In this document: piece by piece, positions 43,442 to 55,098 of the stretch
Layout: every line of letters starts with the position of its first letter
How positions within the stretch are numbered: position 1 is the stretch's first letter
Source: Pleurodeles waltl
Taxonomy: Eukaryota; Chordata; Amphibia; Caudata; Salamandridae
Direction of reading: 5' to 3'
Assembly (NCBI RefSeq): GCF_031143425.1
Contig: NC_090437.1
Location: 851,025,978-851,089,977 of the forward strand
Length of the DNA stretch: 64,000 nucleotides
The notes under the pieces: model-generated
What the model saw: the letters and a program-made list of their open reading frames with translations, nothing else
Database searches by the model: none
Told to the model about the DNA's origin: nothing
Made by a program: the position numbers and the translations under genes

Positions 43442-45820
43442 CAATGCATGGTGTCCTTGACCAGGCCTGGGTCGGCATGTGCGCCCTATGAGCGCCATGG
43501 CAAGCAGCATGGCGTAAGCGGTCGCCGTGTGCCGCTTGCCTGAATGGCAGAAACAAAGGAAGTCATTGAGGGGGAGGGGGCGCAGTGCGTTCACCCCCCA
43601 AAGCCAAGAATGGGCCCGCTTGCGGGCCTGATGCCGGTAATGAGGTGGGAGAGGTGGGAGTTGGGGCAGGGCCCAAACTGAGGAGCCCACTCGGGCCCCG
43701 TGGAGGCCAGTATAGAGTGGAGGGGGTGGGGCAAGTGATGCAGGAGCTGGTTGAGAAGGCAGGCACCAGCAGGGAGGCCTTTCTGCCTCTGGACATTTCG
43801 GCAGGCAGCAAAGCACACAGTGAAGGGGGGGGTGGGGCCCCTGGGCAGAGGAAGGGCAAAGGGAAGGCCAAGCAGGGCCTGGGACTAGGGCAGCACAAGC
43901 CACAGACTGGGGGCAGCAAAGAGGATATTAGGAAGCTAGAAGGTCTGAGACAGGCAGCCAGGGACAGGACAGGCCACATAGGCGGGGATCACCTGGGCAG
44001 TAATGTAGGACAGACAAGGACCACAGATTGGATATTGAGGCCAGGATGCGGGAGCAAAGGAGAGTGGTAGCGGAAACAGAAGAGATGTGGGCCCAGCCCA
44101 GCAGAGAGACGGAGGAGTCCTTGGGAAGAGAGAGGCAAATGAAAAGGAAGTCAGGCAGAGAGGGGTTGGGTGGCATGGAGGACACTGGGGCAGGACAAGG
44201 TAGCTGGGTATGGCTTCCCAACAAGGAGGCAGGAAGGAGTCAGGAGGCTGTTGTGACCGGGGGGGATCCGGCAGCACACGGGCACCATTGGCGCAGGTGG
44301 CCACGAGAGGCGCGGAGAGCCAAAGTCAGCGGTGGAGGCTGGCAGAAAGATGCCGGTGCCAACGGGGCGCAACACTGGCCCAGGACGTTGGTCTGAAGCA
44401 CTAGAAGGGTCTTCGGCGGCCTTCTCTATGGCACAGGAACGTGACAGTCACAAGTATGGCACACGCCATGAGGGACAGGCTCCGGAAGAGTGGCGTGATG
44501 TAATGGATGCTGGGGGTTATGATGACAGGTGTCAGTTGGAAGACGATGAGGTGGAGCTTGACTATGAGGATGAGTTGGACGAGTGGAAAGACAGGTAGGT
44601 TTGTGATAGCAAGTTGAGAGGGGGTAGAGGGGGGGAAAGGGCGCAAGAGCAGCGCAATCCCCTCTTCGCATTCAGTTCTGCAGGAACATAAATCTAGTGT
44701 GCTGACACAGGAGGCGTCGCACAAGGAGGAGCGTGGTCACAGGACAGTAAAAGAAACAGTTGTGGAATCCGGGTTAAAAGGTAAGGGCAAATGGTGGTCT
44801 GTGTGGGGCACCGCTATTGCCAATTCAACGGTTCTTACAAGTCGGTAAGGGTGGGTGATCAATCTATACATGAGGCCCCTGGAGCTAGTACCGCACAGGT
44901 GGGAGACAGTTCAAAGATGACTGACAAGGGAATGACAACGGCCGGTGAGAATGGGGAATAGCCCAAGTAGAGGGGATAGAGGTAGAAGAAAAGGAAAGTG
45001 GGGGGCATAAGAAGCGGCTCCCATACATGGGTCTAGCAATGCTTTTAGGTTCTCATATGGCCGACAAGACGAAGGCTAGAATCTGGCGGCATGAATACGT
45101 GGATGTGTTCAAGCTCCTGCACAGGGACATACAGGCCAAAGAGGGATCTAAGGAGGAAGAATGGGAATTGGCATGGAGGCCCAGAGTACCAATAAACATG
45201 GACAACTGGACCTTGGCATTTCTGATATATGCCAGTATTTATTGCAAGAAATATCCTGACAGGGCCATTGCAATGTTTAAGTATATGGACATTATATGCG
45301 AGGCCCAAATGCATTTTGGGGGTTTTGCGTGGCTGAGTTATGACGTGGAGTTCAAGGAGAGAGTGAGCTTCAACCCAGATAATGCTTCGGGGGGACGTAG
45401 ATCCCGAATTGAGGATGCAGTGGATGGCATCCTCACACTCTGCAGCTGGAACGCATACTGCTAGTGGTCTGCCTGTGGTGTATAAGCCTTTTCAGTCGTG
45501 TCCGCTCAAGGAGGCCGGGTACGATACAGCAACCCCAGGCTCCTACCTCAGGGGCTTGTTGGAATTTTGACAAAGGTTTCTGCTCCAGACACCTGTGTCG
45601 ATTCAAGCATGAATGTTCGAATTGTGGGGGTAGACACCCAGTTACGCAATGCTTTTTGCTTGCCAGCCTGGCCGAGCAGTGGAGATCGGCCAAAGGTAGA
45701 GGGATGACAGGCGCTCCTACGCCAATTAAGTTGGAGGGGCTGCTGCCTTGGTTGCGCATGTACCCGGATGTGGACATAGCGCGGAAATTGGAATGGGGTT
45801 TAAGGAAGGGTTTTGGATAG
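43442..45820 (+). pseudogene. Ngaro gag region with Cys/His knuckle
   Basis: After the LTR the gag frame continues in pieces: a Gly/Lys-rich part (43585-44070), an acidic part ending DDEVELDYEDELDEW (44332-44598), and the conserved core (45027-45464), which reads VPINMDNWTLAFLIYASIYC, then DRAIAMFKYMDII and FGGFAWLSYD. A frameshift leads to CWNFDKGFCSRHLCRFKHEC, then SNCGGRHPVTQC (about 45566-45655), a double Cys/His finger that would bind the element's RNA. The core and finger order matches Ngaro ORF1 proteins. At least four breaks. Confidence 0.75.
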
Positions 45821-45879
45821 GTTATCAGGGCCGAGAGTGATGAGGTGGGCGGACAATTTGCAGTCCGCCAAGGAAATGC

Positions 45880-46790
45880 CACAAATGGTGGCAGCAAAAT
45901 TGGTTAAAGAGGTGTCTGAAGGCAGGATTACAGGTCCCTTCTAAGACTGGCTCATGTAAAATCTGATGATTTCGCCTTTGGGTGTGGTTCCCAAAAAGAG
46001 TAGAGGGGAGTTCTGCCTCATACACAATTTGTCCTGGCCGAAAGGGGCGTTGGTGAACAATTTCATCGCCCCAGAAGACACACGGGTGGTATATGCATCA
46101 GTGGAAGATGCCGTTCAGCTCATTTGTGGATGTGGCAAGGGAGCTGAGTTGGCCAAGTGTGAGATTAAAGTGGCTTTTCGGCTGCTGCCTATCAATCCTG
46201 AGGCTTTTGCCCTGCTGGGGATGCAACTGGACGGGTCAGTATGTTTGGACCGAGTGTTACCTTTGGGTTGCACCATTTTATGCGTGCTGATTGAGGCTTT
46301 TAGTACTTTCCTAGAGTGTTTTTTGTAAAGGTGAGGGGATATCGGGAGGTGACACATTACTTGGACGACTTTCTGTTTCTGGGACAGTCAGGATCCGATT
46401 CATACAGGAAGGCATTGGAAGGGTTTGAACAGCTGGCTCAGGAGGTGGGCGTTCCTTTGGCTCCAGAAAAAACAGAGGGCCCCAGTTGGGTGCTGACATT
46501 ATTAGGGATAGAACTGGACACTGAGTCATTGGTGGCTAGATTACCGGCAGGCAAGGTGGACGAGATTCTGGTTTTCTTGAGACACATCAAGTCCTTGCAT
46601 AAAATCGAGTTGCGTATGGCTCAACAGCTCCTGGATTTCCTCACTTTTGCATGCAGGGTGGTTCAGGGGGGCAGGACGTTTTGCAGGCGCATGGGACTGG
46701 TTATGTTGGGGCATCTCTGCCACATCACAGGATTTGCGTGTCAGTGGGCATGCGAGAGGACATCAGAGTGTGGGAGACATTCCTGATACA
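45880..46790 (+). pseudogene. Ngaro reverse transcriptase remnant
   Basis: MISPLGVVPKKSRGEFCLIH (45966 on), then motif A as KCEIKVAFRLLPINPEAFAL. The usual catalytic Asp is Glu here (GAG 46161-46163). After a small deletion at the LPLGC/C-ILCVL join, motif C is HYLDDFLFLGQSG (YLDD at 46358-46369). The thumb and connection follow (VLTLLGIELDTESLVARLP, AQQLLDFLTFACRVV). Frames shift near 46270-46316. It would copy element RNA into DNA. Confidence 0.85.
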
Positions 46791-47265
46791 CTTTAGGAGG
46801 ACACAATTTGGCAAGTACAGATATTCTCTGACGCAGCGGGGGCCTCTGGTTTCAGACTTTTCTAGGATGGTAGTTGGTGCTCAGAAGAGTGGCCTACATA
46901 GTTGCTGTCACAGGGCAGGAGCATTGCTTTTCTTTTTCTGCTGCTGGTGGCGTTGACAGTATGGGGGGGGCGAACTGGCCAACAGGACAGTAGTATTTCA
47001 TGTGGGTAACATGACAGTGGTGTACCTGGTGAACAGACTATGGGTTAAGGACCTTAGGGTACAGAGGGGACTAAGGAGTTTTATGCTTCATTGTTTAATT
47101 TTCAATATTGTTTTCAAAGCAGCGCATATTCCAGGGGTGAACAGTTACAGATTCCCTGTCTCGTTCACAGTGGCAGCAGTTTCACAGTTTGGCACTAGGA
47201 GTGGAGCAGCACAAGACAGCAGTCCCGGTAGACATTTGGGATTGGGGGGGCGTGATGATCATTAG
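46790..47265 (+). pseudogene. Ngaro RNase H remnant
   Basis: VVFHVGNMTVVYLVNRLWVK (about 46989-47048) corresponds to the (D)N-x-T-V-V-x-x-V-N block; the expected catalytic Asp reads Gly here. It is followed by LHCLIFNIVFKAAHIPGVNS, typical of the RNase H end with HIPG. Frame broken before and after. Confidence 0.75.
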
Positions 47266-47279
47266 GATAGTGGAGGTGT

Positions 47280-48120
47280 CATTAGCGTAATCTACTCGGA
47301 AGAGTTATGGCCTTGCATGGTTGCTGTTTCAGAATTTTTGTGTACAGGGTACTGGCACACTGGAGTCACGTACGTTACAATTTGTATTGTTTCTGATACA
47401 CAAAGGTCTGTCGCCAGCCACAATTGGTGGCAAGTTGGCAGGTGTTTCTTTGTATGGAAAACTGTTTTTTGGCTGTGATGCGGCAAAAGATGACATATTG
47501 AGGAGAATGTTGAAGGACTGGGGTAAGGTCAGAAAGCTGTGAGGGAAGCTATTACCCTCGACTTGCTATTGGAGCTGCTGCATATGTTGCCAGTTTGTTG
47601 TGCGGATGCTCACAAAATTGCACTATTCAGGTTGTGCATGGTGTGGATGTTTTTTTGGGGCATTTCAGGTGGCTAAACTCTTGGGTGTGGGAGGGGCTGT
47701 GGGCGTGAAAGTGAAAGAAGTATGCTTGTGAGGGGAGCGCTTGGGTATACGGGTTAGAAAGTTGAAGACTGATCAGATGGGTAGGGGGAAATGGGTATGG
47801 TTGTATAAAGGAGGAGATCCAGCTGCATGCCTGGTTTCAGAGTGGGTTGGTTTTAGGTCCTGGTGGATGGCAATCGCGGTCGGCATATTTTGTCACGAGA
47901 ATGGGGAGAAGCTCACAGCATTTCAGTTGTTGTCTGTATTGCGGATTGCGTTACGGCGAATTGGGAGATAGGTGCAGAGCCTTGCTACTCATTTCTTCCG
48001 AATAGGGGCGGCAACAGCGGCAGCTCACTTGGGTTGGGATTGGGCGCAGATCAGGCGTATTGGAAGGTGGCAATCTAAGTGCTGTGAGCGATACATGAGG
48101 GCTTGACTGCAGGGTGCAAA
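47280..48120 (+). pseudogene. Ngaro tyrosine recombinase remnant
   Basis: The N-terminal part reads YGLAWLLFQNFCVQ..., TLQFVLFLIHKGLSPATI and GKLAGVSLYGKLFFG (47305-47542). The catalytic end, in one frame, reads THFFRIGAATAAAHLG (His 47990-47992, Arg 47999-48001), then IRRIGRWQSK and ERYMR with the nucleophilic Tyr (48092-48094). The HxxR and Tyr are kept, in contrast to the DIRS copy at 16286. Several stops lie between the two parts. The enzyme would integrate the element by strand exchange. Confidence 0.85.
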
Positions 48121-48660
48121 CTAAGTTGTATGAGGTTTTAGGGTGTTTCAGGATTGGGGAGAAGGGGGTTTGTAGGTGTTTGTATTAACATCTGTTCTCT
48201 TTGCAGGTTGTGTGAATGGCCCCAGGAGTTCGAAAATGGTCACTTGGTTGGTCGGGCACTCGTTCATGCAATGGGCAGCGAAGTATGCAGAGAGACAGAT
48301 TTATGGACGTTTCTTTAGGACTGCTGAGTAGCCGTCATGAGGTGTTGCGGTGGGGGAAGAGAGGAATGAGGTGGGGTGCCTTGCTTTCTCTCTTAAAATT
48401 TATGATGCCGAACTGGGGATGTCCAGATCTTTTACTGTTGCACCTGGGTGAGAATGATCTGGTGCGGCTCTCTGGGCGCACCCTACTGCAACAAATAGGT
48501 GGGATTTGCGGTTGCTCCAGCAGAAGATGCATGGAACATGCACAGTCTGGACTGAGTTTGTGCCTAGGAGGAAATGGAGAGGGGCAATGAAACATGGGGC
48601 TATGGAAAGAGCTTGGAGGAAGCTCAATTGTGCATTGAGGGTGTTATGTTGGGTGCATGA

Positions 48661-51335
48661 TGTAAGGAAATGGCTCCCTATTGCAGTTACCCCCCACTTT
48701 TTGCCTGATACTGATGCTGACTTGACTGAGAAGTGTGCTGGGACCCTGCTAACCAGGCCCCAGCACCAGTGTTCTTTCACCTAAAATGTACCATTGTCTC
48801 CACAATTGGCACAACCCTGGCACCCAGGTAAGTCCCTTGTAATTGGTACCCCTGGTACCAAGGGCCCTGATGCCAGGGAAGGTCTCTAAGGGCTGCAGCA
48901 TGTCTTATGCCACCCTAGGGACCCCTCACTCAGCACAGACACACTGCTTGCCAGCTTGTGTGTGCTGGTGGGGAGAAAATGACTAAGTCGACATGGCAAT
49001 CCCCTCAGGGTGCCATGCCAACCTCACACTGCCTGTGGCATAGGTAAGTCACCCCTCTAGCAGGCCTTACAGCCCTAAGGCAGGGTGCACTATACCACAG
49101 GTGAGGGCATAGGTGCATGAGCACTATGCCCCTACAGTGTCTAAGCAAAACCTTAGACATTGTAAGTGCAGGGTAGCCATAAGAGTATATGGTCTGGGAG
49201 TCTGTTAAAAACGAATTCCACAGCTCCATAATGGCTGCACTGAATACTGGGAAGTTTGGTATCAAACTTCTCAGAATAATAAACCCACACTGATGCCAGT
49301 GTTGGATTTATTTAAAAATGCACACAGAGGGCATCTTAGAGATGCCCCCTGTATTTTACCCAATTGTTCAGTTCAGGACTGACTGGTCTGTGCCAGCCTG
49401 CTGCTGAGAGACGAGTTTCTGACCCCATGTGGTGAGAGCCTTTGTGTTCTCTGAGGGCAGAAACAAAGCCTGCTCTGGGTGGAGGTGCTTCACACCTCCC
49501 CCTGCAGGAACTGTAACACCTAGCAGTGAGCTTCAAAGGCTCAGGCTTCGTGTTACAATGCCCCAGGGCACTCCAGCTAGTGGAGATGCCCGCCCCCTGG
49601 ACACAGCCCCCACTTTTCGCGACAAGTCCAGGAGAGATAATGAGAAAAACAAGGAGGAGTCACCCACCAGTCAGGACAGCCCCTAACGTGTCCTAAGCTG
49701 AGGTGACCCCTGCCTTTAGAAATCCTCCATCTTGATTTTGGAGGATTCCCCCAATAGGAATAGGGATGTGCCCCCCTCCCCTCAGGGAGGAGGCACAAAG
49801 AGGGTGTACCCACCCTCAAGGACAGTAGCCATTGGCTACTGCCCTCCCAGACCTAAACACACCCCTAAATTCAGTATTTACGGACTACCCAGAACCTACG
49901 AAACTAGATTCCTGCAACCTAAGATGAAGAAGGACTGCTGACCTGAAAGCCCTGCAGAGAAGACGGAGACACCAACTGCTTTGGCCCCAGCTCTACCGGC
50001 CTGTCTCCCCACTTCAAGAAAAACTGCAACAGCGACGTGTTCCACAGGGTCCAGCGACCTCTGAAGCCTCAGAGGACTACTCTGCGTCTAAAAGGACCAA
50101 GAACTCCAGAGGACAGCGGCTCTGCTCCAAAGAAGAAACATCTTTGCAACAAAGAAGCAACTTTTAAAGAACACACGTTTCTCGCCGGAAGCGTGAGACT
50201 TTGCACTCTGCACCCGACGCCCCCGGCTCGACTTGTGGGGAGCCAACACTACAGGGAGGACTCCCCGGCGACTGCGAGCCCGTGAGTAGCCAGAGTTGAC
50301 CCCCCTGAGCCTCCACAGCGACGCCTGCAGAGGGAATCCAGAGGCTCCCCCTGACCGCGACTGCCTGCTTCTAAGAATCCGACGCCTGCTAAGGACACTG
50401 CACCCGCAGCCCCCAGGACCTGAAGGATCCGACCTCCAGTGCAGGAGTGACCCCCAGGTGGCCCTCTCCCTTGCCCAGGTGGTGGCTACCCCGAGGAGCC
50501 CCCCCCCTTGCCTGTCTGCTTCGCTGAAGAGACCCCTGGGTCTCCCATTGAACTCCAATGCAAACCCGACGCCTGTTTGCACTCTCCACCCGACCGCCCC
50601 CGTGCCGCGGAGGGTGTACTTTTTGTGCTGACTTGTGTCCCCCCCGGTGCCCTACAAAACCCCCTGGTCTGCCCTCCGAAGTCGTGGGTACCTACCTGCT
50701 GGCAGACTGGAACCGGGGCACCCCCTTCTCCATTGAAGCCTATGCGTTTTGGGCACCACTTTGACCTCTGCACCTGACCGGCCCTGAGCTGCTGGTGTGG
50801 TAACTTTGGGGTTGCCCTGAACCCCCAACGATGGGCTACCTTGGACCCAACTTTGAACCCTGTAGGTGGTTTACTTACCTGCAAAACTAACAAACACTTA
50901 CCTCCCCCAGGAACTGTTGAAATTTGCACTGTCTAGTTTTAAAATAGCTTATTGCCATTTTTGCCAAAACTGTGCATGCTATTTTGCTGATTCAAAGTTC
51001 CTATGATACCTAAGTGAAGTACCTTTCATTTGAAGTATTGATTGTAATTCTTGAACCTGTGGTTCTTAAAATAAACTAAGAAAATATATTTTTCTATACA
51101 AAAACCTATTGGCCTGGAATTGTCTTTGAGTGTGTGTTCCTCATTTATTGCCTGTGTGTGAACAACAAATGCTTAACACTACCCTCTGATAAGCCTACTG
51201 CTCGACCACACTACCACAAAATAGAGCATTAGAATTATCTCTTTTTGCCACTATCTTACCTCTAAGGGGAACCCTTGGACTCTGTGCATGCTATTTCTTA
51301 CTTTGAAATAGTACATACAGAGCCAACTTCCTACA
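48661..51335 (+). mobile_element. LTR-like insertion of 2,675 bp with CATGA duplication
   Basis: CATGA at 48656-48660 is repeated at 51336-51340. The ends TGTAAGGAAATGGCTCC and GAGCCAACTTCCTACA are TG...CA and are also inverted repeats over about 16 bp. A 5-bp duplication, TG/CA ends and an AATAAA at 51070-51075, about 260 bp before the end, suggest a long solo LTR. The interior is C-rich on the plus strand with no RT, protease or transposase. A non-autonomous DNA element with a 5-bp duplication is the alternative, because the inverted ends are unusually long for an LTR. Confidence 0.7.
51070..51075 (+). terminator. Poly(A) signal in the LTR-like insertion
   Basis: AATAAA followed within about 60 nt by GTCTTTGAGTGTGTGTTCCT, a G/T-rich downstream element. 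This is the expected R-U5 border arrangement. Confidence 0.5.
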
Positions 51336-51890
51336 CATGACATTAAAGTACTGAAGCATGAAGGTATTACTGAGGAGGAGGCGGGGCTCTTCAGGAATGA
51401 CGGTGTGCACCTGTCCGAGTTGAGCAATGCATATTACCTTACGGAGCTTCGTTTGATTTTGGGGGACTTGTGGGGTGAAAAGATATGGCTTAAGGAGTCC
51501 ATGTAAGGACGTGCAGTGTTGCAGTGGGTTCGCTGGTGGGGCAGCAAAACACCTAAAGGGTTTGTGCTGGGTGGCAGTAGATGGTGGAGGGTGGAGAGTC
51601 AGATTCAAGCCTGGCCACCCTTCGAGGGGTGAAAAAGAAGTAGGTAAAGGATGACAGCATGGGGGATGCCCGAAGCAGGCTTGGGACGAAAGGAAAGGGG
51701 GGATGTGTGGGTGAATGGAAGTGGAAGATGGGTGAACAGAGGAAAAGTGGGGGAATGAGTGAAAAGGAAGACTGGGGAGAAGTTTCAAAAGGGTGGGGTT
51801 TGAAAGGTTGGCATTGATTTGATCATGTTAAATGTTATGTTGCTAGATGCAATCCTGTTGTAAATAAATGGCCTTTTACACTATGAAAAT

Positions 51891-53455
51891 CTGTGTCACT
51901 AACTGTGTCCTGAAGAGCTATTGGCGTTGTAAATTCAAAACTTGACTTTTCTTGCTACATAGATTGGTCAATCCTGCCTGCAAATTAGTGTTTGGAAACA
52001 GTGGCAGGGCTTCCACTCTGAAACAGGAAACTGAAAAATGCAAAGAGCGCACATGGCACCACCCCCCTGCCATGGAGCCATGTGTGTTTCAAGTTACAGT
52101 GTTATGCAAGTGGACGCAGACTTGCAGCAAAGGGTACTTGTATGTAAACGTTGTTTTTGCAAGGAATCTGGTCACCGAAAGCAGACTTATGCAGCAGTTT
52201 CAAAATAATGCAATCGTGAATGGAAAGGAAGACAGTGTAATCAGCTGTTGCATAGAACTCCAAATCAGCTCAAGGAGAACTGCAGGCATCACAAACAAGG
52301 CAGCACAACAGAAATGTGATTCTCCCAGGGACGCCCATTGTAAGGCAGAGCAGGATATCCACACAAGGTGAGACACCACCTACACTGTCTACCAGTGATA
52401 ACCAAATCTACAACATGGTAAACAAACCCTGTCCACCTCTAGCAATGCTGTCCTGATGAAATCATGGACTGGAATGTGTCCATTTGGGTGCAGTTAACAG
52501 AGAGGTATTATTAGGACTCGCACTCACGCACACACGCACGCTTCTTGCTGCTCCCTCACTAAATAAATCAGCATGTATGAAAAAAGATGAAACATGTCAC
52601 GAATGTGTTTACAGCACAACACTTCGGTGTAACTTGTGAGGAAAGTGATCTTCCGTCTGAAGACAGAATATTACATTGCATGTTTGTTTATATTGATAAA
52701 AGCAAGAGTTGTCCCGTTTGTGAACTGTGTGCCAAGCGGCTTATGGAGACATCAAATTCCTTCATATGAATCATCAGAAGTGTTTGATGGCTGGCTCATC
52801 ACCAGCATGCGTCTGACTCATCACACCACACCAGTCTATAAATAGAACTGCCAAGGTGTTTCCTGTGCTTGGCTTCGAGTCTTCCTTCGCTCGCAGGTGT
52901 TCCTGGTTCAGCTAGAGTTCAGTGATTCTTTCAGGAGTCATCTTTTCAGTGCAAGGCTTCATCGAAGCTTCCCTCTCTGGAGCGGATTACTTTTGCATCG
53001 GCTGGAGAATTTACCAGCAATAGTCCATCTTCCTCAAATAATCGAAACATTCCAGGAGAAGTCGGTTCGTGAGTAATGTTTTCAGCCTACTTTGGGTTAC
53101 TGACCTTTTGGTGCATTATGAAAGACATTCATCAAAGCTGAGAAACCCGTGATACAAGACTATTTTCCAAAGACAGCTTCAGAAGTATTTTTAAGAGCAG
53201 CATTAAAGTTAAGTGTTGTGAACTCCTGAAAGCATTTCTTGATATCTATGTGAACTTAAACATTTATTCTAATTGTTGTGGAGCAAGTCTATTGTGTGAA
53301 AACGAATAACAAAACCTTGAATTCAGGTGAGTGGACATGGTCTTGTCAGGCATGCCCCATTTTTCCTGACAACATTTACTGATGGCCATATCCAGGAAAA
53401 CATAAGAAATAGCAAGACACATTCCTGTGATGGTGCCTGTGAGTTTATCTATATG
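51891..53455. other. Unassigned DNA with a possible TATA promoter
   Basis: No family signal in the open frames (51952-52371 and others). A TATAAATA box at 52837-52844 is followed about 480 bp later by a good splice-donor-like AATTCAGGTGAGT (53322-53334). This could be an LTR leader or a non-coding transcript start; nothing confirms either. Confidence 0.35.
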
Positions 53456-53739
53456 GTTAAAATTTCTTTATTGAGTTTCAACATCTGATATAAACATGGG
53501 CAGAGACCCGCCCTCCAACAGGTAAACTGAGGAAAACAGTCCCCGGCTATTAACACCCCCCAACCCCTACCCTCCCTCTACTCTAGGTGCCTCTATGATC
53601 CCCGAGCATAGAAGAGTGCGTGCAATTCTGTTATTATGTCCCACTACCTCTAGTTGCTCTGTGGACTGTGGACCTCTGAGAGACGCAGGAGTCGTAGGTA
53701 TTTATGGCCGGTCAGTTCTCGGAATTCCCCTGTGAGTAA

Positions 53740-54527
53740 AGTCAGAAAATGTGCCATAGTTCTCTATAGGAGTGGTCCCACGCCTGCAGGGTAAGAGAAA
53801 TCTGTTCCATCCCCAGAATCTGCCACAGCCGATGCAGCCAAACCAGCTGAATTGGAACCTGTGGGGAGCCCCAGTGTGTCAGGATGTTCTGGAGTGCAGC
53901 TCCAAGTGCGAGGCTAATCTGGCGTTCTTTTAGTGATTTGAGTGGAAATGTCAAGGGGTTTCGGAAGGCCCAGAATGACATAGGCCAGGAATCTCGGACA
54001 TTGTGTGGTCATGTGGTGGTCGATATCATCCAGGATGCCCCCCAGTATGTGGCCAGTTTTGGAAAGTCCCAGAGTATATTCGTCAGTGTACCTGGGTCCC
54101 CAGAACCACTCCAACACAGAGGCAAATGCAAGCTATCGCTCCTATGGAGCCGGGCCGGGGTGAGGTACCAATATGTGGCTATTTTTACTGCAGTCTCAGT
54201 GGCTGCTGTACTGTGCGCCGTGTGTCTGACCCTATAGAAGATCACCTCCCATTCTGCAGGTGTGAATTGTCTCCCAAGTTCTGTTTCCCATCTCTTCTGG
54301 CTTGGGATTCTAGGCTGTTGGCCTGCGTTCTATATCTAATCATACAGTTCCGAGATTACATGTTTGTCTGTTGTCTTGGTCAGTAACCATCTCTCAAACT
54401 TCATGAGGGGTCGAGATGCTGCTTCACGCATCATGGGGTTTATCACCCAGTGGAGTATCTGAAGATGTTGTGTTCTCTCGGACACATGCAGTGAATATGC
54501 CTTCCTTAAGCTGTCAAAGGACATTAA
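53740..54527 (-). pseudogene. Second L1-like ORF2, C-terminal part
   Basis: Pieces on the minus strand: KAYSLHVSERTQHLQILHW, then FERWLLTKTTDKHVISELYD (54536-54336), IFYRVRHTAHSTAATETAVK, LCWSGSGDPGTLTNILWDFP (54245-54009; the Cys-rich knuckle, with the second Cys/His pair altered), and LHRLWQILGMEQISLTLQAW (53981-53742). Several frameshifts. The join to the upstream part at 62544 is exact to within the duplicated triplet. Confidence 0.85.
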
Positions 54528-55098
54528 GGCCCTCATTATAACATTGGCGGTAGGTACCGCTTACCGCCTTGCCGACTGCTGCCAACATACCGCCGCCGTC
54601 GTGGATTACCGCTACCCATATTATGACACACACATAGCAATCCGTCACTATATAGCCATATACACAAGTCTGCCAGCCCAAAGGTCAGTGATAAACTGGT
54701 GGTATCCAAACCCACACCATTACGCCAACAGAACTACGCCCACAACATTATGACCCATGAATCACCATGGTGGACATTCAGTGGCGGTAAACCATTGGCT
54801 GTACATACCAACGTGCTCAAAATACACACACACATACAAAACAACACCACATTGGACAATTCAAACTACACACACCTGACGCCCATTCACACACCACACC
54901 CACACCACTATAAAACACACACCCACATTACCCACAACCCATTACGACTACAAACAAGTGGCACAAGAGAAATGGCAAGACCACAGACAAGACCACAGCC
55001 ACACACAACCATCACCTATACACCATCCAAGCCCCTTACATCACACACCCCAACACATCACCCTACACACGCTCACCCACACCACTCACATTACACCC
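54528..55098 (+). other. Harbinger 5' non-coding region, CA-rich
   Basis: Terminal repeat followed by about 350 bp of irregular CACA/CACACC sequence (54820-55095). The frames here encode His/Thr/Pro-rich strings from the repeat. Confidence 0.6.

Larger units (their letters stand above)
48213..51506 (+). pseudogene. Ngaro SGNH/GDSL-type hydrolase, split by an LTR-like insertion
   Basis: Block I reads WLVGHSFMQWAAKYAERQ (Ser in GHS at 48260-48262). Block III is LLHLGENDLV (Gly-x-Asn-Asp, about 48435-48464). Block V is FRNDGVHLSELSNAYY (Asp 51399-51401, His 51408-51410). The stop is TAA at 51504-51506. Nucleophile, Asn and Asp-His are all present, as expected for an active fold, but two frameshifts lie between blocks I and III and after III. 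At 48660 a 2.7-kb insertion separates blocks III and V; the local frame is continuous across it once it is removed. Vertebrate Ngaro elements are known to carry such hydrolases; the substrate is not established. Confidence 0.8.
34800..51890 (+). mobile_element. Ngaro-like tyrosine-recombinase retrotransposon, twice interrupted
   Basis: In order on the plus strand: leader, gag start (35198), solo LTR insertion, rest of gag with Cys/His knuckle, RT, RNase H, tyrosine recombinase, SGNH hydrolase (itself interrupted), and a tail ending near an AATAAA around 51862. RT followed by RNase H, a recombinase with HxxR...Y, and a GHS-type hydrolase is the Ngaro layout. Both outer ends are estimates; the split repeats of Ngaro were not resolved. 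Without its two insertions it is about 6.2 kb. Numerous stops and shifts. Confidence 0.8.

Noticed and set aside
43436..43979. Cys/Pro-rich minus-strand frames of 138-155 residues
   Set aside because: Antisense to the Gly-rich Ngaro gag; composition effect only.
50088..50582. 164-residue minus-strand and 111-residue plus-strand frames in the 2.7-kb insertion
   Set aside because: C-rich composition keeps several frames open on both strands at once; no gag, protease or transposase motif.
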